Positions 25,215 to 37,045 are shown, counted from the first letter of the stretch. The stretch is DNA of 64,000 nt from Isoetes taiwanensis (GCA_021234155.1 JAJEKV010000107.1:863761-927760), one strand, 5' to 3'. Numbers and translations: made by a program. Notes: a model not told the origin generated them from the letters alone.

Positions 25215-25543
25215 TCTACATTTAGCCATTCCCTCTAAGTGTTTTCTTTGTAAGAGACTTCTAAGCACAGTCCAGGACCATGATGTTACATGTGACATGT
25301 GTAAAAGTGCACACTGAAACTTTGAGCCATATATTTAGTTGCATGAGGTTAACCCCTTTTTGGAACAAGTTGAAAGATATCACATACAAAGTAGGCTATA
25401 GAGTGGACTTCTGGAAACCTCTTAATCAAATTTTGAGTGGAACTATTGTTTTTACAAACAACTTGAAGCAAATTGCAATTTGGAGCATATGGAAATACAA
25501 GAATGCAATCAATATAGAAAAAGAGGAACATGAGTACTTCTAG
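25215..25543 (+). pseudogene. LINE reverse-transcriptase zf-RVT tail fragment
   Basis: Two cysteine pairs (CFLC, then CDMC) are followed by ETLSHIFSCMRL and FWNKLKDI. This matches the C-terminal zinc-binding region (zf-RVT; normally C..C....ETVEHLF..C) of plant L1-type LINEs. It is frameshifted between the cysteine pairs. The RT core is not present upstream. Confidence 0.55.
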
Positions 25544-27084
25544 TATTAAGTTTTCTCTTTATGTTTGAATTGGCTAGTTGTGTTATATCCCATAGAGCTA
25601 GAAAAGGGAATTCTTTTGATAAAAAATGGTTAGCTATGGTGATTTTATTGGTCCTCAAATTTTTTCAAGTGCAAACATATCCAACTGGAACCCAATGATT
25701 GTGTATGAATTTTAGATTTATTGAATCTCTTGGGATGCTTGCTTAAAGGTCATCCAGAGTTGGATGATGTCTCAAATAATGAAGCTTGAGTGCAATTGGC
25801 CATTTTAGGACAACACATTCCACCTCAGAGCCTAGGTCCAATATGTAGCATTATAACATGGGGTTTCTTTTTGTGTTTTTGTACTGTTTTCTCTAAGGTT
25901 TTCATATGATTTGGTGGCCGTATTCATCCAGGTGTACTAAATAGTATTTCTAGAGTGCACCCTTTTGTAAGCCGTTGATTTTGGAAAAGGGGGCAAATCC
26001 TGCGGTGGGGGCTTTTTTGTGCTGGTTGTGAATATCCTCCCATTATTTTTAGGGTTCATTTTAGGGTTGTGTAGATTAGGGTCTGGTCTATGGATTGGAT
26101 TGGATTGGATTGGATTGTGTAGATTAGGGTCTGGTCTATGGATTGGATTGGATTGGATTGGCTAGCATGCATAGCTTATTGTTGCAGGGAAAGCCTTGGT
26201 GATTTTCAAAGGAATCCGGAAGGGAAGCAAGTTTGCCACAGGCTGCTCAAATAGTTTTGCATGGTATCCTGCTTATGAAGACAATTGGCTCAAAATGTTC
26301 TTTTTTGGAATTTACTTAGTGCGGCAAGAGGCTGTGTACTTGTTATGAAATTGGTAAAGGGAATTGGCGTCGAGATCCTAAGTCGTTTGGCGAAATTCAA
26401 TTTGTTGGATCAATGCCGTTTTTTAGATATGTTAGGTCAATTTTAAAACTGCGGGGCGTTGGGATCTAAGGTTTTGCCTTATAGATATAGAATAGGTAAA
26501 TTTCATGTTATTGCGAGAAGGACTAAGAAGGCCGCTAGCATTTGCATCTTCTTGATTGCCAAAATGGTGCGTTAGATGGAGGATCGACAAGGTTGCAGGG
26601 GTCCTCATATTAGTGCCTCTATACAATCGAGTTTAATGGGTGAGCTTCAGTTGGCTTGGCGTTCACCGGACCTCCCAAAAACTTGCAAGATTGGCTCTAT
26701 GTAAGGAGGTAATTTCTAAATTAGCTCAAATGTACATGCTATAAGATCGATATGCATAGTCCATGCATGAAGGGCATTTATATGTGACCTCATTTATAGA
26801 TAGCGGCGAAAGGCGCACCGAGGGGTTGAGCTCTCGATTGCGGCTTCGATGCGTTGCGAGGCCTCGGCTCCGGCTCCGCGAGCGAGGAGCAAATCACACC
26901 TGCGGACTAATAGAGGAGTTGAGGCTGCTTTGCTTGAAGTGATCCTGCGAATCGGGGTCGTCCGCGGACATGATCTCGCTCCGAGTATTGTTCCGGATAT
27001 ACCGGGAATGTGTAGGCCAATGTGGACCTTGGGCGGTGAGGCTGCGGTTGAACTTTATTTAGAGAATGAAACAATCGGATAGTG
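25544..27084. other. Gene-poor flank upstream of the interrupted PPR locus
   Basis: Contains a 48-base tandem duplication (26,069-26,164, GTGTAGATTAGGGTCTGGTC followed by a GGATT run) and a GC-rich 77-codon frame at 26,849-27,082 without recognisable domain. No supported gene. Confidence 0.4.
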
Positions 27085-27223
27085 AGGATGACCCAATATA
27101 TTTATGTTTACGCCTAAAAGCATGCTCTTGACATCATATCTTTGCCAGGGAAGACTTGTGTATAATCGGATCATTTGCGATTGCACACTCTCTTAATGTT
27201 TTGTGACAAGTACTTTGGTGGAT
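27085..27223 (+). pseudogene. PPR pseudogene, 5' fragment left of element A
   Basis: Reads LKACS, then GRLVYNRIICDCTL, and after a one-base slip VFVTSTLVD. This matches the PPR pattern LKAC....GR.VH..I......VFV.STLVD. The frame stops at GGAT (27,220-27,223), where element A begins. The continuation lies at 54,608. This PPR is of a different subtype from the 1.88 kb array copies. Confidence 0.65.
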
Positions 27224-27256
27224 GGGTGTAAATATGGTAATGCTACCCAAAAAAAG
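27224..27256 (+). repeat. Element A left terminal inverted repeat
   Basis: GGGTGTAAATATGG, then TAATGCTACCC and an A-run, matching the reverse complement of 54,575-54,607. Followed by AGCACTT motifs at about 27,264-27,300. The left target-site copy GGAT is at 27,220-27,223. Confidence 0.8.
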
Positions 27257-27464
27257 CAGCGAAAAGCACTTAGCACCTAAAAAGCACTTCCAAGCACTTA
27301 GCAACCCGTAGTTATACCTCCCACAATCTCGACCTCGGTTCGTAGCACCTAGCTTCGAGGCACCTTCCTTTTTTTTTATCCCAATTTGTGTTTCTTTTGC
27401 TCTGTTTTCTCCGCTCACATCATAGATCAATTATCCAGGAACTTACATTCGTGAATCGATTACA

Positions 27465-29240
27465 ATGGTAGAGGAGGCGATTCATGGTGATGATTTTGAA
27501 GGATACCGCGGCCTTTCAAACCATGGTTTGCGACCTCGGAAAAGCGGATTCAATTGGGCGGCAAATAATGTTACACAAAACGATTGGGAATCGGTTTGGC
27601 AAGAACCCCTCAATTCCAAGTCGAAAGGTCGGCACTAAAGTTCTTTGCTATTGACCACATCTGAAGGCCAAATTGGACGGATTTGTTAAGGATTCTTTAT
27701 CGGATGGGGTTTCAAACAATGAAGTTAGGAAGCAATTTGCCCTTGCATTTGCTTGGGAAAATTGCCAAGAAGGTCTTGAAGATCCCGAAGGCCATCAAAT
27801 CAATTGGTGCATATGTACCGCCGAGGTTATGGTTTACAGCATAGCGGGCCGAGAGGTCGGGGTTTTAAAGAGAAACAAGAAATTGATTCAAAGCCTGCCG
27901 GTTCGAGCAAAAGAGGTAGCAAGTAGTAAACTTGATCGGACAAACTTGAAACCGAATCTGCAGATAGTGTGAGAGAATCAGAAAAACTTATGATCAAGAA
28001 AACTCGATGGAAAAAAAAGAAACGAGGATATAGTTGTTAGCTGGCATTTGAAGAAAAGTCAAATGACAAAATTTTAAAAAGGCTAAGAAAAAAAAGACCA
28101 AACATGGAACAATTGAAATCCTTGCTTGTTGAAAAGAGGGGCCTGTTCATGACACAGGAAGTAGAACATGAAATAAAGGAGTTGGAGAAAGTTAATGTTT
28201 GAGGAGTATCTTTGCAGAGTCCATGAAGTCATTATGCGGACACGGAGATCCGAGATCTGATTTTGAAGAAGGGAAATTTGGAGGCGAAATTAATTCAACT
28301 GGATGGTGACATCAAAGGCGACCAAGGAATATGCAAAACCTTGGACGATCTAGGAGACATCCTTAATTCAACTTTTCGCATCAACACCATCAAGAGAAAT
28401 CTTCGAGGTTTTTACAAAATTTTTGTAATGCTTGTGGTTTGGGATTTCCGATAAGTACAAGCTTTCTTTAATTTTGATTGCTCACATGAATATCATGTGA
28501 TGTGTCTTCGCTGCTTGTTAAAGGAAGGCAAATGTTTGAAATGTGAATGCCTAGTTCACGAAGACCTTTATGTTGAGCTTGGCTTGAGCATTCATTGGTG
28601 ATTGAGCGAGGTTGCTTCCTTTGATCCTAGATTAAGTTTCAGAAATCAGATTTGGGATCAAATACGTGCTCGGGCAATTGAAGATGTAGTAGATGTGCAA
28701 TACGACCAATTGAAGTCCCCTTCTACTAGCACTTAAGAGAAGAAGGTTGAGACATGTCGGGGATGATTCTCGATATTGAAAGAGAATTTTTTAGGGGGAC
28801 GGTGACCCCAATGCAGTGTCTCCAAATTGGCGGTAAAATTCGAGGAAGAAACAAAGGTCGCCCGGATGAGGAGATTGAGTATGTCTTAGACACTCCAACT
28901 GGGAAGAAGCGTAAGCAAGATCAAGAAGAAAAAGGCTGATGTGGTTGTGAAGAAGACGGGGAAGGAAAAGAAGACATTGAATAAAGAAGAGACTAGCAAA
29001 AAGAAAGGAGGTGGCAAGGCCAAAGCAATTTTTAGGACCAAAGCCAAGGTTACTAGAAAGTATCCTTTGAGAGGGAGAGGTCAAAAGAATGATGGGAATG
29101 ATGCGAGGAAATGAGAACTTGCAAGGCAATGAAGAAGAGGTTGAGAAGGAGGTCATGGACAACATAAACTCAACCCTTGGCGATATTGCGGTGCAAGGTT
29201 TGAAAGTTCAAAAGAAGTTCATGAAGAGCGACCAATAAAA
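27465..29240 (+). CDS. Element A gene: RING-like finger and lysine-rich/AT-hook-like region (broken frames)
   Basis: Starts at an ATG (MVEEAIHGDDFEGYRG) 241 bases inside the left terminus. Coding islands follow at 27,465-27,640, 27,673-27,972 and 28,263-28,454. At about 28,420-28,545 the translation gives CNAC, then (one-base slip) DCSHEYHVMC and GKCLKC. The spacing is C-x2-C, C-x-H-x2-H-x2-C, C-x2-C, which fits a RING-H2-type zinc finger, usually an E3 ubiquitin ligase or protein-interaction domain. Downstream are GRNKGRP and KYPLRGRG, both AT-hook-like, within a lysine-rich stretch (28,840-29,110). At least three frame breaks. It probably forms one transcription unit with the phosphatase domain at 29,641. 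Overall family not recognised; functions are inferred from motifs only. Confidence 0.55.
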
Positions 29241-29640
29241 GAACGCACCAAATGTACAAGCTGCAAAGCACTATCTCGTACAAGGTAAAGGTACAAAACT
29301 TGCAAACAATGATTGGATCCATGATGGGGAATAACAACATCCCTTGGAGCGAGAATAATTCATTCGATTGTTTAATTTGAATTCTTAAATTATTGTATTC
29401 ATTATTTGAGTTGTCTTACGTAATCTTGGGGAGTGACCAAGTAGTCCAAAGTGATGAGGACTTAAATGTATCCCAATTAACTTCCAGGTCTTGTGCTTTT
29501 TTTAATTTAATCTCAATATTTGTACTTGAATTTGGGTGTGTATTCACTTGATTAATGTTGTGAATGTTAGGTCTTTGAAGTACAAAGTGTAAATGTAGCT
29601 TCAAGTTCCACTTTGCAGACCGCCAATTGTTATTAGGCAA

Positions 29641-30420
29641 AAGAGATTGCTGATTCTAGATCTTAATGGCGTTCTCGTGAAGACCTTTAGAAGAAGCAAT
29701 CAATTGAGGATGATCTTAAAAAGATAAACCCTCAATTATTAAAATCATCAACAACTAACAAAGTAGTTGTATTCAGGGCCAGAGTACATGCTTTCTTGCG
29801 GGGAAGCATCTTCGGTATGACTTAGCCATTTGGTCCTCTATGAACAGATTTAATGTTCATGAGGTGCTTGATGTCCTATGTCTGCTAAGAAAGACAAATT
29901 CATATTCATTTGGGACCGAGTTTACGTGATGAGATGCCTTTCAAGTATCCTTTGGAGTCTTCTAATCCTATTTTATGAAGCCACTCCATAAGGTATATGC
30001 GCTTTTCACGAGTATGGCGAGAAATGTAATTATTGCAGATGATGAGGTTTACAAGACATTTTGTCCCCACCATTTACTTCCATCATGGTGCCTACTTTCA
30101 CTGTCGACCAAGTGACAAAATTACGGATGTTTATTTGCTTCCAATACTTAGCCAGGTGTCACATCTTTGAAGATACTTTAGGCGTATTGAAGAATAACAC
30201 TAGAGCGAGAATGTTATACAAGGATTTCGGGTGTTCTTGAAGAATTATTCAATGAGGACATTGGAGCGGATAAAGCTGGCTGGTCAAAGCATCTTGCAAG
30301 GGCGGATTCGATGGTTGGATTGATGCACATGAAATGTCTTGATGATGGAACCGGTTGGTTCATCTGAAGTTTTTAGATTCACGATCACGGTATAAACTTT
30401 GTAAATTGCCTCAATTTTGT
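29641..30420 (+). CDS. Element A NIF/FCP1-like HAD phosphatase domain (broken frames)
   Basis: Motifs in family order: LLILDLNGVLVK (29,647-29,682, HAD motif I with DLNG in place of DxDG, as in plant NLI-interacting-factor-like proteins); LAIWSSM (29,823-29,843, motif II region, usual WTSS/WSSR); FIWDR (29,902-29,919); KPLHKVY; NVIIADDEVYK (30,027-30,056, equivalent to the LLIDDSPYK motif). Family members are aspartate-based phosphatases; the best known, FCP1/SCP, act on the RNA polymerase II C-terminal domain. The nucleophile Asp is present, and the second Asp of motif I is Asn, which is common in the plant branch. Frameshifts separate the motifs. Placed downstream of the RING-like region on the same strand. 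Finding such a domain in a transposon is unexpected. Confidence 0.65.
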
Positions 30421-30619
30421 TACCACGGAGGCATGTAACTATGTGAGTGCAGATTTGCCTCCATTTTGTACGAGATACTATGAGAGTGATTTGCCTCCAT
30501 TTTTGTAACTACACAAGAATTTTGTACCATCTTGCAATGTAATATATCTTCATTCTCTTTCATTATGTGTTCTCGTATGTATTTTCTTGAAATTGCAAAG
30601 TTAAGCGGCGAGATGTTAT

Positions 30620-30880
30620 GCTTTCCCAATTCAAGAAAAATAGTTTAGACTATAAGACTCCTTACGACCACAACCCAAACCTTTTGCAAATGATTTTAAT
30701 CTTGGCGGGAACTCAAAGGAGTTGAGAAGATGTGGATTGAATTTGGACAAGTATTGCATCGGACCTTGTTCATATTGATGACATTGACCAGGTCAAAATT
30801 TGGTCAATGTCCCCGGCGGAAGTCAATTTTTGCGAACATGTTAATCTTTGGGAATTTTTGGAATCTGAATAAAAGCAAGA
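30620..30880 (+). repeat. Diverged ~250-base duplicate, copy 1 (element A)
   Basis: Matches 34,077-34,330 in the same orientation (TTCCCAATTCAAGA, GACTCCTTAC, GCAAATGATTTTAATCTTGG, TGGTCAATGTCCC). Translated, both give KTPY....N.FANDFNLG and W.MS.AE, so the segment is former coding sequence, probably the C-terminal part of the phosphatase gene. Confidence 0.7.
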
Positions 30881-32305
30881 TATGTAGAACTAATTTGAAA
30901 AGTAATCCAATCTTTGAAGAACAAATGTGAATAGTAATCAAATCTTTGTGGTGTACGGATAATTGAAAAAAGAAATTTTTCACATTAATAACACAATAGC
31001 TGCGGGGCTCGAATTTAAAAGAGTTAAGAGCTTGCAAAATTACAAAATTGGAGCAAAATTACAAAAGGATGAAGATGGATGGCCTACTCAAAATTGGTAG
31101 GTGTCTAAGTACTTGAAGTCTTCCTTAAATCAATTTTGGATTATAGTCGGCCTGCTTGGTGATTCCACCATTCAATTCATCAATGAGGTACTTTCGAGGG
31201 ATTGCGGGTTGCCATATTTAGCGAATCAAATTACCATAAGCATCTGCCTGACCTCTATGATAGTAATAGCATTCTCGTAATGATCAAAGTGGCCGAGAAG
31301 TCATGAGAGGGTTGTTCCTTTCTATGAAGTAGTGCACCTTAACGCCAAGCGGTAAGTTGCTTGACAAAATTCAAGCGCCCATTTTTTCTCCTTCTCGGCA
31401 ACTTCGCCCCTTAAATTGTACTGCTCTTATCACTTTCCTTCAAGACATGATCTATATCACGCTAGAAGATTCTCAAAAGTCTTTTTCCTTTTGCCTTTAC
31501 TAGTTCTGAAGAACTAACGGCCCGATACTTCTAGATTTCTTGAGTACATTGCAAAGCGACCTTGCCCTACAAAGTCACAACTTGTGTCCAAAGTTTTTGC
31601 AGCTTTCTAGGTATTGTTTGAAAAGCCTAGCGTTAGGGAGGCCCTTGCCTTTTTAAGGGGAATCAATTCCACGAGCAAATGTAGCATTTGTCTTGATCAC
31701 ATACCTCGGCTGTGGGGACCCCTGTGTACCGCGAACTCCTCGATCATCAGGCGGCAACACACCATACGGGCGGGTCTTTGGTTAAATTATCCCAAGGAGG
31801 AGGATAAAAGGAGAAATAAGCCATTTTTCTTGACAAAAGCGACTTTGTGAGATGGATCCAAAGCGGAGCCAGGGTAGATCAAGGCGGAGATGGCGGCTTC
31901 TAGGTTAAAAGAATTGCGAATGCATTTTTAGGGTTTAAAGAATTTGCCATTAAGAGGCCGTGAATAGGCGGAGAAAACAACAAAGGGCAATTGAAAGAGA
32001 ATTCTCTCGGCCTTGAAGAATTCTGTCAACTTCGCCAACAATTCTTGTTCAAATCTCCTCCAATCCCTTCACCAACATCCCAAAGATCGGAATTCAGGGA
32101 ATTAACCTCCCAGTCTGATCAAATTTTGAAGACTCTACCTCCCGAGAAAAGCACAGTAGCGATTAAGTCGTAAGTGCTTTAAGTGTCATGGCGTGAGAAT
32201 TGAACATGCTAAAGACAACTAAAAAAAGGGAAAATACCTTTTCATCCTGAGTTTGCATCCATTACACTTCATCCATTACCTTCTATGAGGTAGTTGGAAT
32301 ACTAC
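30881..32305. other. Element A interval between convergent genes
   Basis: Lies between the plus-strand phosphatase gene and the minus-strand transposase stop. Short coding-like islands exist on both strands (for example plus 31,991-32,173 and minus around 31,340-31,380), but no motif is recognisable. A GTAAGTGCTTTAAG string near 32,167 recurs at 32,984, so part of this may be duplicated transposase intron. Confidence 0.35.
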
Positions 32306-34950
32306 TCATGATTTCTTCGGCAAAGTGTCTTCATCCATGGTATACATGTTAGAGTCATCTTCATCCGGATACATGTCAAACTTTGTGGTCTTACAAGATG
32401 GCTATAAACACTAGCCTCGAGGTTTGTCCTCCATCACTCAAAATTTAGACTACACGGAATTTGTTTGTAATAAAGTCCGAGACAATAACTTCTTCTACCC
32501 CAAACACATTCCCCCATCCATCCTTATAATTTTCTAGCAAAGTATTCTTTGCTTGATTAGGCACCTAAAGCACATAAAAATCTACCCCTTCTTCATTACC
32601 TTCTTCAAACATTTCTGACAAAATTATCCCCCACTTCTATCATGGAACTCATTACATCATCTTCATCCTCTTCTTCTTCCTCAATATCAAACTCGGCCTC
32701 TTCTTCATTTTCAATGTTGTCACCTGTATTCCTAGGTTCCTTTAACCTCAACTCTTCGTTCTCCCAATCACCAATTCGACTCACATACACATTTATCCCA
32801 CTTGAATTGAATGCAATAGTTGCAAAAGCATGACAATGGTCTATAAGCTACCTTCAAAGAGTTTTCCTTGTCACATGGCCTCGATGCGGTGAATCTTTGT
32901 TGTTCCCTTCAAGGTATGGCATTCAATTATTTCAGACCATCAATGTTTGAAGACTCCACCTCGAATAACTTTGTAACATCAAGTCTTTGTAAGTGCTTTA
33001 AGTCTTTGAGCGTGAAAGACTGCGTAAAAAAACAACAAAAAAGGAATAATACCTTTTGATATCATTATCGGATGGATGATTTTGAAAGTACAATTGGAGA
33101 AAATTAACAACCTCATGTGCACACTGCAGGTTTGCATCCATTGTACTTCATTTGCTCTTGAGTTAGTACCCTCTTTATAAGCTGCACAAGCACCATCATG
33201 CTCACCTTTGCCATGTGAGCTAGCAAAAAAAATTCCATAGGAGATCCTTACCCTTTCTCCCATAAAATCTACCAAGAAAATGGAATGGTCTTGAAGACTT
33301 GAACATGAAGAACGACCATCACTCCAAAATACATGTTTCTTATATTCAACTCCAATACTTTGCAACCAATCGGCATGCATTTGTAGACAATGTTGGACAA
33401 ATTACGTGTCATGTGTTTTGTCATCACTAATATAGAAATGAGTCTCCTTCACAATACCTTTGAGAGTTTGTTTTCTCTTCTCCTTGGCCGAAGTCCTTGT
33501 TCTTCTTGTTCAAGCTCTCTTCCTCTCTTCCTTCTTTTTCTTCTTCTTCTTCTTTCTTCATCCTCCCTGTAAGTAATATGCACTAGAATTGATTTTGATC
33601 AAGTATGCCAATGGCGAGGATTGAGCTTCCTCTTTGGATCTTAAATCCGTAATTTTTACGCAAAGTCTATGGCGAAACAATAGTATCATCCGGTATGGTT
33701 GCCAAGCATTTCTTGAATTCCTTAGCTTGCCAATGAGCTTTATAATTATGTGGAACAAAAGATTTCATAGTCTTTTTGCATGCTCATTAAATTCAAAAGC
33801 ACCGCCGCCGTCTTGTAGGCCAATCTAGTAACCTTTTGCGGGGTTTCTTAGATAGCTTGGCAAGTATTCTTTCTTTGGACTTCTTTCTTTGTCGGTTCAA
33901 TGTCAAATGATTAGCTCAACTCCTAAAAAAAGTAATATGCTTGAATTTGATAGTTAGTACCTTTTCAAATACTTTCCATTGGACATTGATAGACTTTTGC
34001 TTGTTCCTCTCTTTAGGACATGTTGGCAACCTGCAATACAAAAACAATAATGGCAGATGTATCAGTTACAGTAACTTTCCCAATTCAAGAGAAAACAGTC
34101 TAGACTCTAAGACTCCTTACAGCCAAGAACCTAATGGTTTTGCAAATGATTTTAATCTTGGCATGAACTCAAAGGAAATGAGAATATGTGGATTCGATCC
34201 GGACTGAAGTTTTGCATCGAGAGCTTGTTGAAAATGATCACATTGACCGGGTCAAGGATTGGTCAATGTCCCTGGCAGAATCCAAGATTTTGCACATCAC
34301 TCTAATAGGATAATTTTGGAATTCTATCACCTAGATTAGACTTTGACAACTCTGTAGAATACCTGCAAACCTTAGTGCTTCAAATAAAAGCAAGGCACAA
34401 TGTGATTTAGTTACGAGACTTAGTTATTTCAAGGTAGAGACTTTGAAATTCGAGAGAACATAATCATCAAGCAGGCATGAACACTCAATCTTTTCCTGTG
34501 TTTGAGTGAAGTCGAGCATTCCTATCAGCAGGGGACACTCACATACAACCCGGACAAGATAACTCGTTGGAGGAAAAGATGAGCAAGACTATCCGACAGA
34601 AACGAGGGTTTAGATTAGATACTACTTAAAAGTAATGTACAAGCAAAAGGAAACCATACTTACTTCTTTAACCCACACTTTGTACAAGTGCATCAAACAC
34701 ACGTGCTTATGCCACTCTTCACTCTCATCCTTTTGGCACACCACCATTCTCCAATAATCACTAGTTGATTTAATGGTGTTCTCCTTGGCCATCAGAGATC
34801 GACTGGGGCCACAAACTTTGCACTTTACATTTACATCCCTTAGAACACCATGAGGATCTGGTCCTCATATTATTGATGGCTTTGCCTTTTACAAATTCTA
34901 AATGCAAATGGTATTGGCAGCAACAGGTCTCTCTTTCTTTTAATAACCTC
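32306..34950 (-). pseudogene. Element A putative transposase, C-terminal part (interrupted by element B)
   Basis: Reading on the minus strand from 34,950: TCCCQYHLHLEF (about 34,930-34,895); CKVCG and EWHKHVCLMHLYKVWV ending at a GTAAGT donor (34,663); CPKERNKQKS and QWKVFE (about 34,020-33,965); CSTYNYKAHWQAKEF and then IPDDTIVS, DFA and NYG (about 33,740-33,640, frame broken at the third codon after DFA); HVFWSDG (33,330-33,313); FFASSHGKGEHDGA (33,230-33,190); a glutamate/aspartate-rich stretch (32,790-32,640); YKDGWGNVFGVEE; end PKKS with TGA at 32,306. This motif series matches large uncharacterised eukaryotic proteins that I associate with transposons. The acidic residues in DFA.., WSDG and HGKGxxDG are candidate catalytic residues. 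Multi-exon and frameshifted. Confidence 0.6.
34077..34330 (+). repeat. Diverged ~250-base duplicate, copy 2 (within transposase intron)
   Basis: Same-orientation copy of 30,620-30,880, now antisense to and inside the probable intron (34,663 to about 34,031) of the element A transposase. Copy 2 keeps the longer coding-like reading (SKTPYSQEPNGFANDFNLG). Confidence 0.7.
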
Positions 34951-34952
34951 TA

Positions 34953-34976
34953 TTCATTTATTTTGGGATTATGCCT
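34953..34976 (+). repeat. Element B left terminal inverted repeat
   Basis: 24 bases beginning TTCATTTATTTTGGG, exact reverse complement of 47,659-47,682. Preceded by TA. Confidence 0.85.
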
Positions 34977-35399
34977 ATTCCAAAGACAAGACTTAATTAC
35001 CATTTTTAGAGTTTCTTATGGTCATGAATGGAAATTGTGTAGGTTTTAATTTTATATGGTTTTGTATGTATTTGGTGAAAATTTAAATTTGGTACTCAAA
35101 TTGATACCGGTTTTGTAGGTTTCATAATGTATGCAACTTAGAGAAAAAAGAAAACGGTAGAAATCCATTTAAACAAGATATAAGACAGTTATGAGCGACA
35201 CAATCAAGAAAAAAGGTGATTTGTTGTTTAAAGTTCACGCGATCGCGGCGTTAGCTTCATCATTTTCTCATGTCTGGACAATGGATATAAGAAACATATA
35301 TACCATAAAAATGTATATTTTTATTGATCATATAAATCCTCAACGGTTCTATCGAAAGTACAATTGCTTCAAAGAGCGGGGTCTATCTCGAGAACTCCG

Positions 35400-35977
35400 C
35401 CTAAAGCGGGGATGTGATTTATGGATGTCAACAGCGGTTTTCCCCTGAAGCTAACTCCTTCAAGACGCCGATGAACTCCGGGTAGAAATGTGTCCGAAGT
35501 CAAACAAGTCTGCCGTATAAGACGGAGGATTCAAAGCCCACGAAAGTGATTAAAATACATTTCAACGCACCATCATCAATAATTATCATGTCATTCTTGT
35601 CCAAAATTCCAAAAGCGAGACATCATGTTGGACATCTTTTTCACAAATATGGGTTTGCCACTAGGGTCTTTTGGATTTTTTATATCTCTCACCGCTCACG
35701 GTCCCAAAACGGATGTCCAAGTCCTTGTTAATCTGGGCACTACCTTCATAACATCCCCGATATTTTTAACTCCATTGAAGACCATATAACACAACGGAAC
35801 AATTCAACGCTTCGCCGAGCATCTCCTTGAGATAAGGTCGAGGGTAAAACCCACTCGCGTGGCGTTTCACAAGGCTTCGTACATACCATTCTAGTCTATG
35901 ACCACTGTTCCTCCCAACCGATTCGACTAGCACCGCTCAAATCAAATACCAAAATCTTGGATGACACGTAATTCACT
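35400..35977 (-). CDS. Element B NIF/FCP1-like HAD phosphatase domain
   Basis: Exon begins after a TTTTGCAG acceptor (35,978) that follows an 88-base intron. Minus-strand motifs in order: ILVFDLSGA (motif I, nucleophile Asp kept, DLSG for DxDG); RPYLKEML and CSVVL, overlapping VIWSSMEL (about 35,790-35,770, motif II); FWDR (35,712-35,698); KPIFVKKMS (about 35,657-35,630); MIIIDDGALKC (35,590-35,560, for LLIDDSPYK); then FIGVLKELASGE, matching the end of the plant NIF domain. Family: aspartate-dependent phosphatases of the FCP1/SCP group. Several frame slips. It is the C-terminal domain of the preceding minus-strand gene and is more complete than the element A copy, with which it shares the IWSSM wording. 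Confidence 0.7.
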
Positions 35978-36065
35978 CTGCAAAATAAAAGTCGAAATAA
36001 GACTTAATACTTAAAAAGTGAACTCTTAATACTTTGAAGTTCACGCGCACTGCGCGTCAACATAC

Positions 36066-37045
36066 CTTTGACTGGCATCCGCTTCCTCTTCTATTAGAAA
36101 ATCAGCACCGACAACCAATTCATTACTGGAACAGGCAACTTTTTCACTTAGTTTAGCCTCTGGATTAAGTAAACCCTGGGCGGAATTGCTAACCTGGTTT
36201 GAATCACTAGAGTGATCAGAGCTGTTTACATCATCCTCACCACCATTACCCTCTTCTTCATTTTCATTATCCCTTCTTCAACTTCATTATCCCTTCTCGA
36301 TTTTCATTTCCGGTTGCTCGCTCGCTACTGTGTTTAGAGGGATAGTAAATGCCTAAGGTATGCATTCAACCGGTTTCAAAAGACATATTGGCAAGTTGTA
36401 GCTTCATTTTGTCCGCTCTTTGTTGTAGTTGGTCAGGCGAGGCACATCTTGGACAAATGATGTAAACTAAGAGCCTTCCTCTTCAAAGAGGACCTCTCGT
36501 CACGATTATGAGAACCTTTTCATAAAAGACGCGTCTAGAAATTCTTTTCTCGGATGGAAGTGGAAGTGACGGCTGTGACATTTCCGGGCCGGTCTTTAAC
36601 GCTTCTCTCCCGACATAACCTCCACAAGTATACATCCCAACAAGTGGTTCCAAGTGGCGCAAAAGCTTCCACAAGATAACTCGCCAAAGCAATAGAAAAG
36701 TCTGTTTTTGTTTACTAAGCCTCGCTCTGCCGCGTTGCTAACTCAGTATTTGATGTGTCCTCCAAGAAGAGGATCTCATCGTGGGTTCTCGCTTCTCCCG
36801 ATGTCTTCAGCTTCATCTTCCGCAACATTGTCCTCTCCCTCAATGTAAACGTAACTTTTAACCTAGGCTCATCCAAAGAAGTAACATTGCCATGGCGCTT
36901 GAGGAGAGGGAAGGACGACTTTTGCTTTTTATCGTAATGGTCATCGGGGAACACAACATCATAAGATACATCACTTGGAAGATCTTAGTCTCGGTTCTCG
37001 GAGAACATCGCCGATTCATCCTCTAGCATCACACGTTCGCCAAAC
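36066..37045 (-). CDS. Element B minus-strand gene: acidic linker exons
   Basis: Coding islands include PDDHYDKKQKSSFPLLKRHGN and LKVTFTLRERTMLRK (36,954-36,715), PSLPLPSEKRI (about 36,570), then an acidic serine/asparagine-rich stretch (NENEEEGNGGEDD, SSDHSSDSNQ, FLIEEEADASQ). That stretch ends at 36,066 with a GTATGT donor just before the phosphatase exon. No domain recognised in this part. The low-complexity acidic region looks like a disordered linker. Frames are broken in at least two places. Confidence 0.5.

Noticed and set aside
27231-27250. TGTAAATATGGTAATGC at the left end of element A as further PPR coding (CKYGNA)
   Set aside because: The same string occurs in inverted orientation at the right end, outside PPR coding, so it is terminal inverted repeat. 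The coding resemblance is coincidental.
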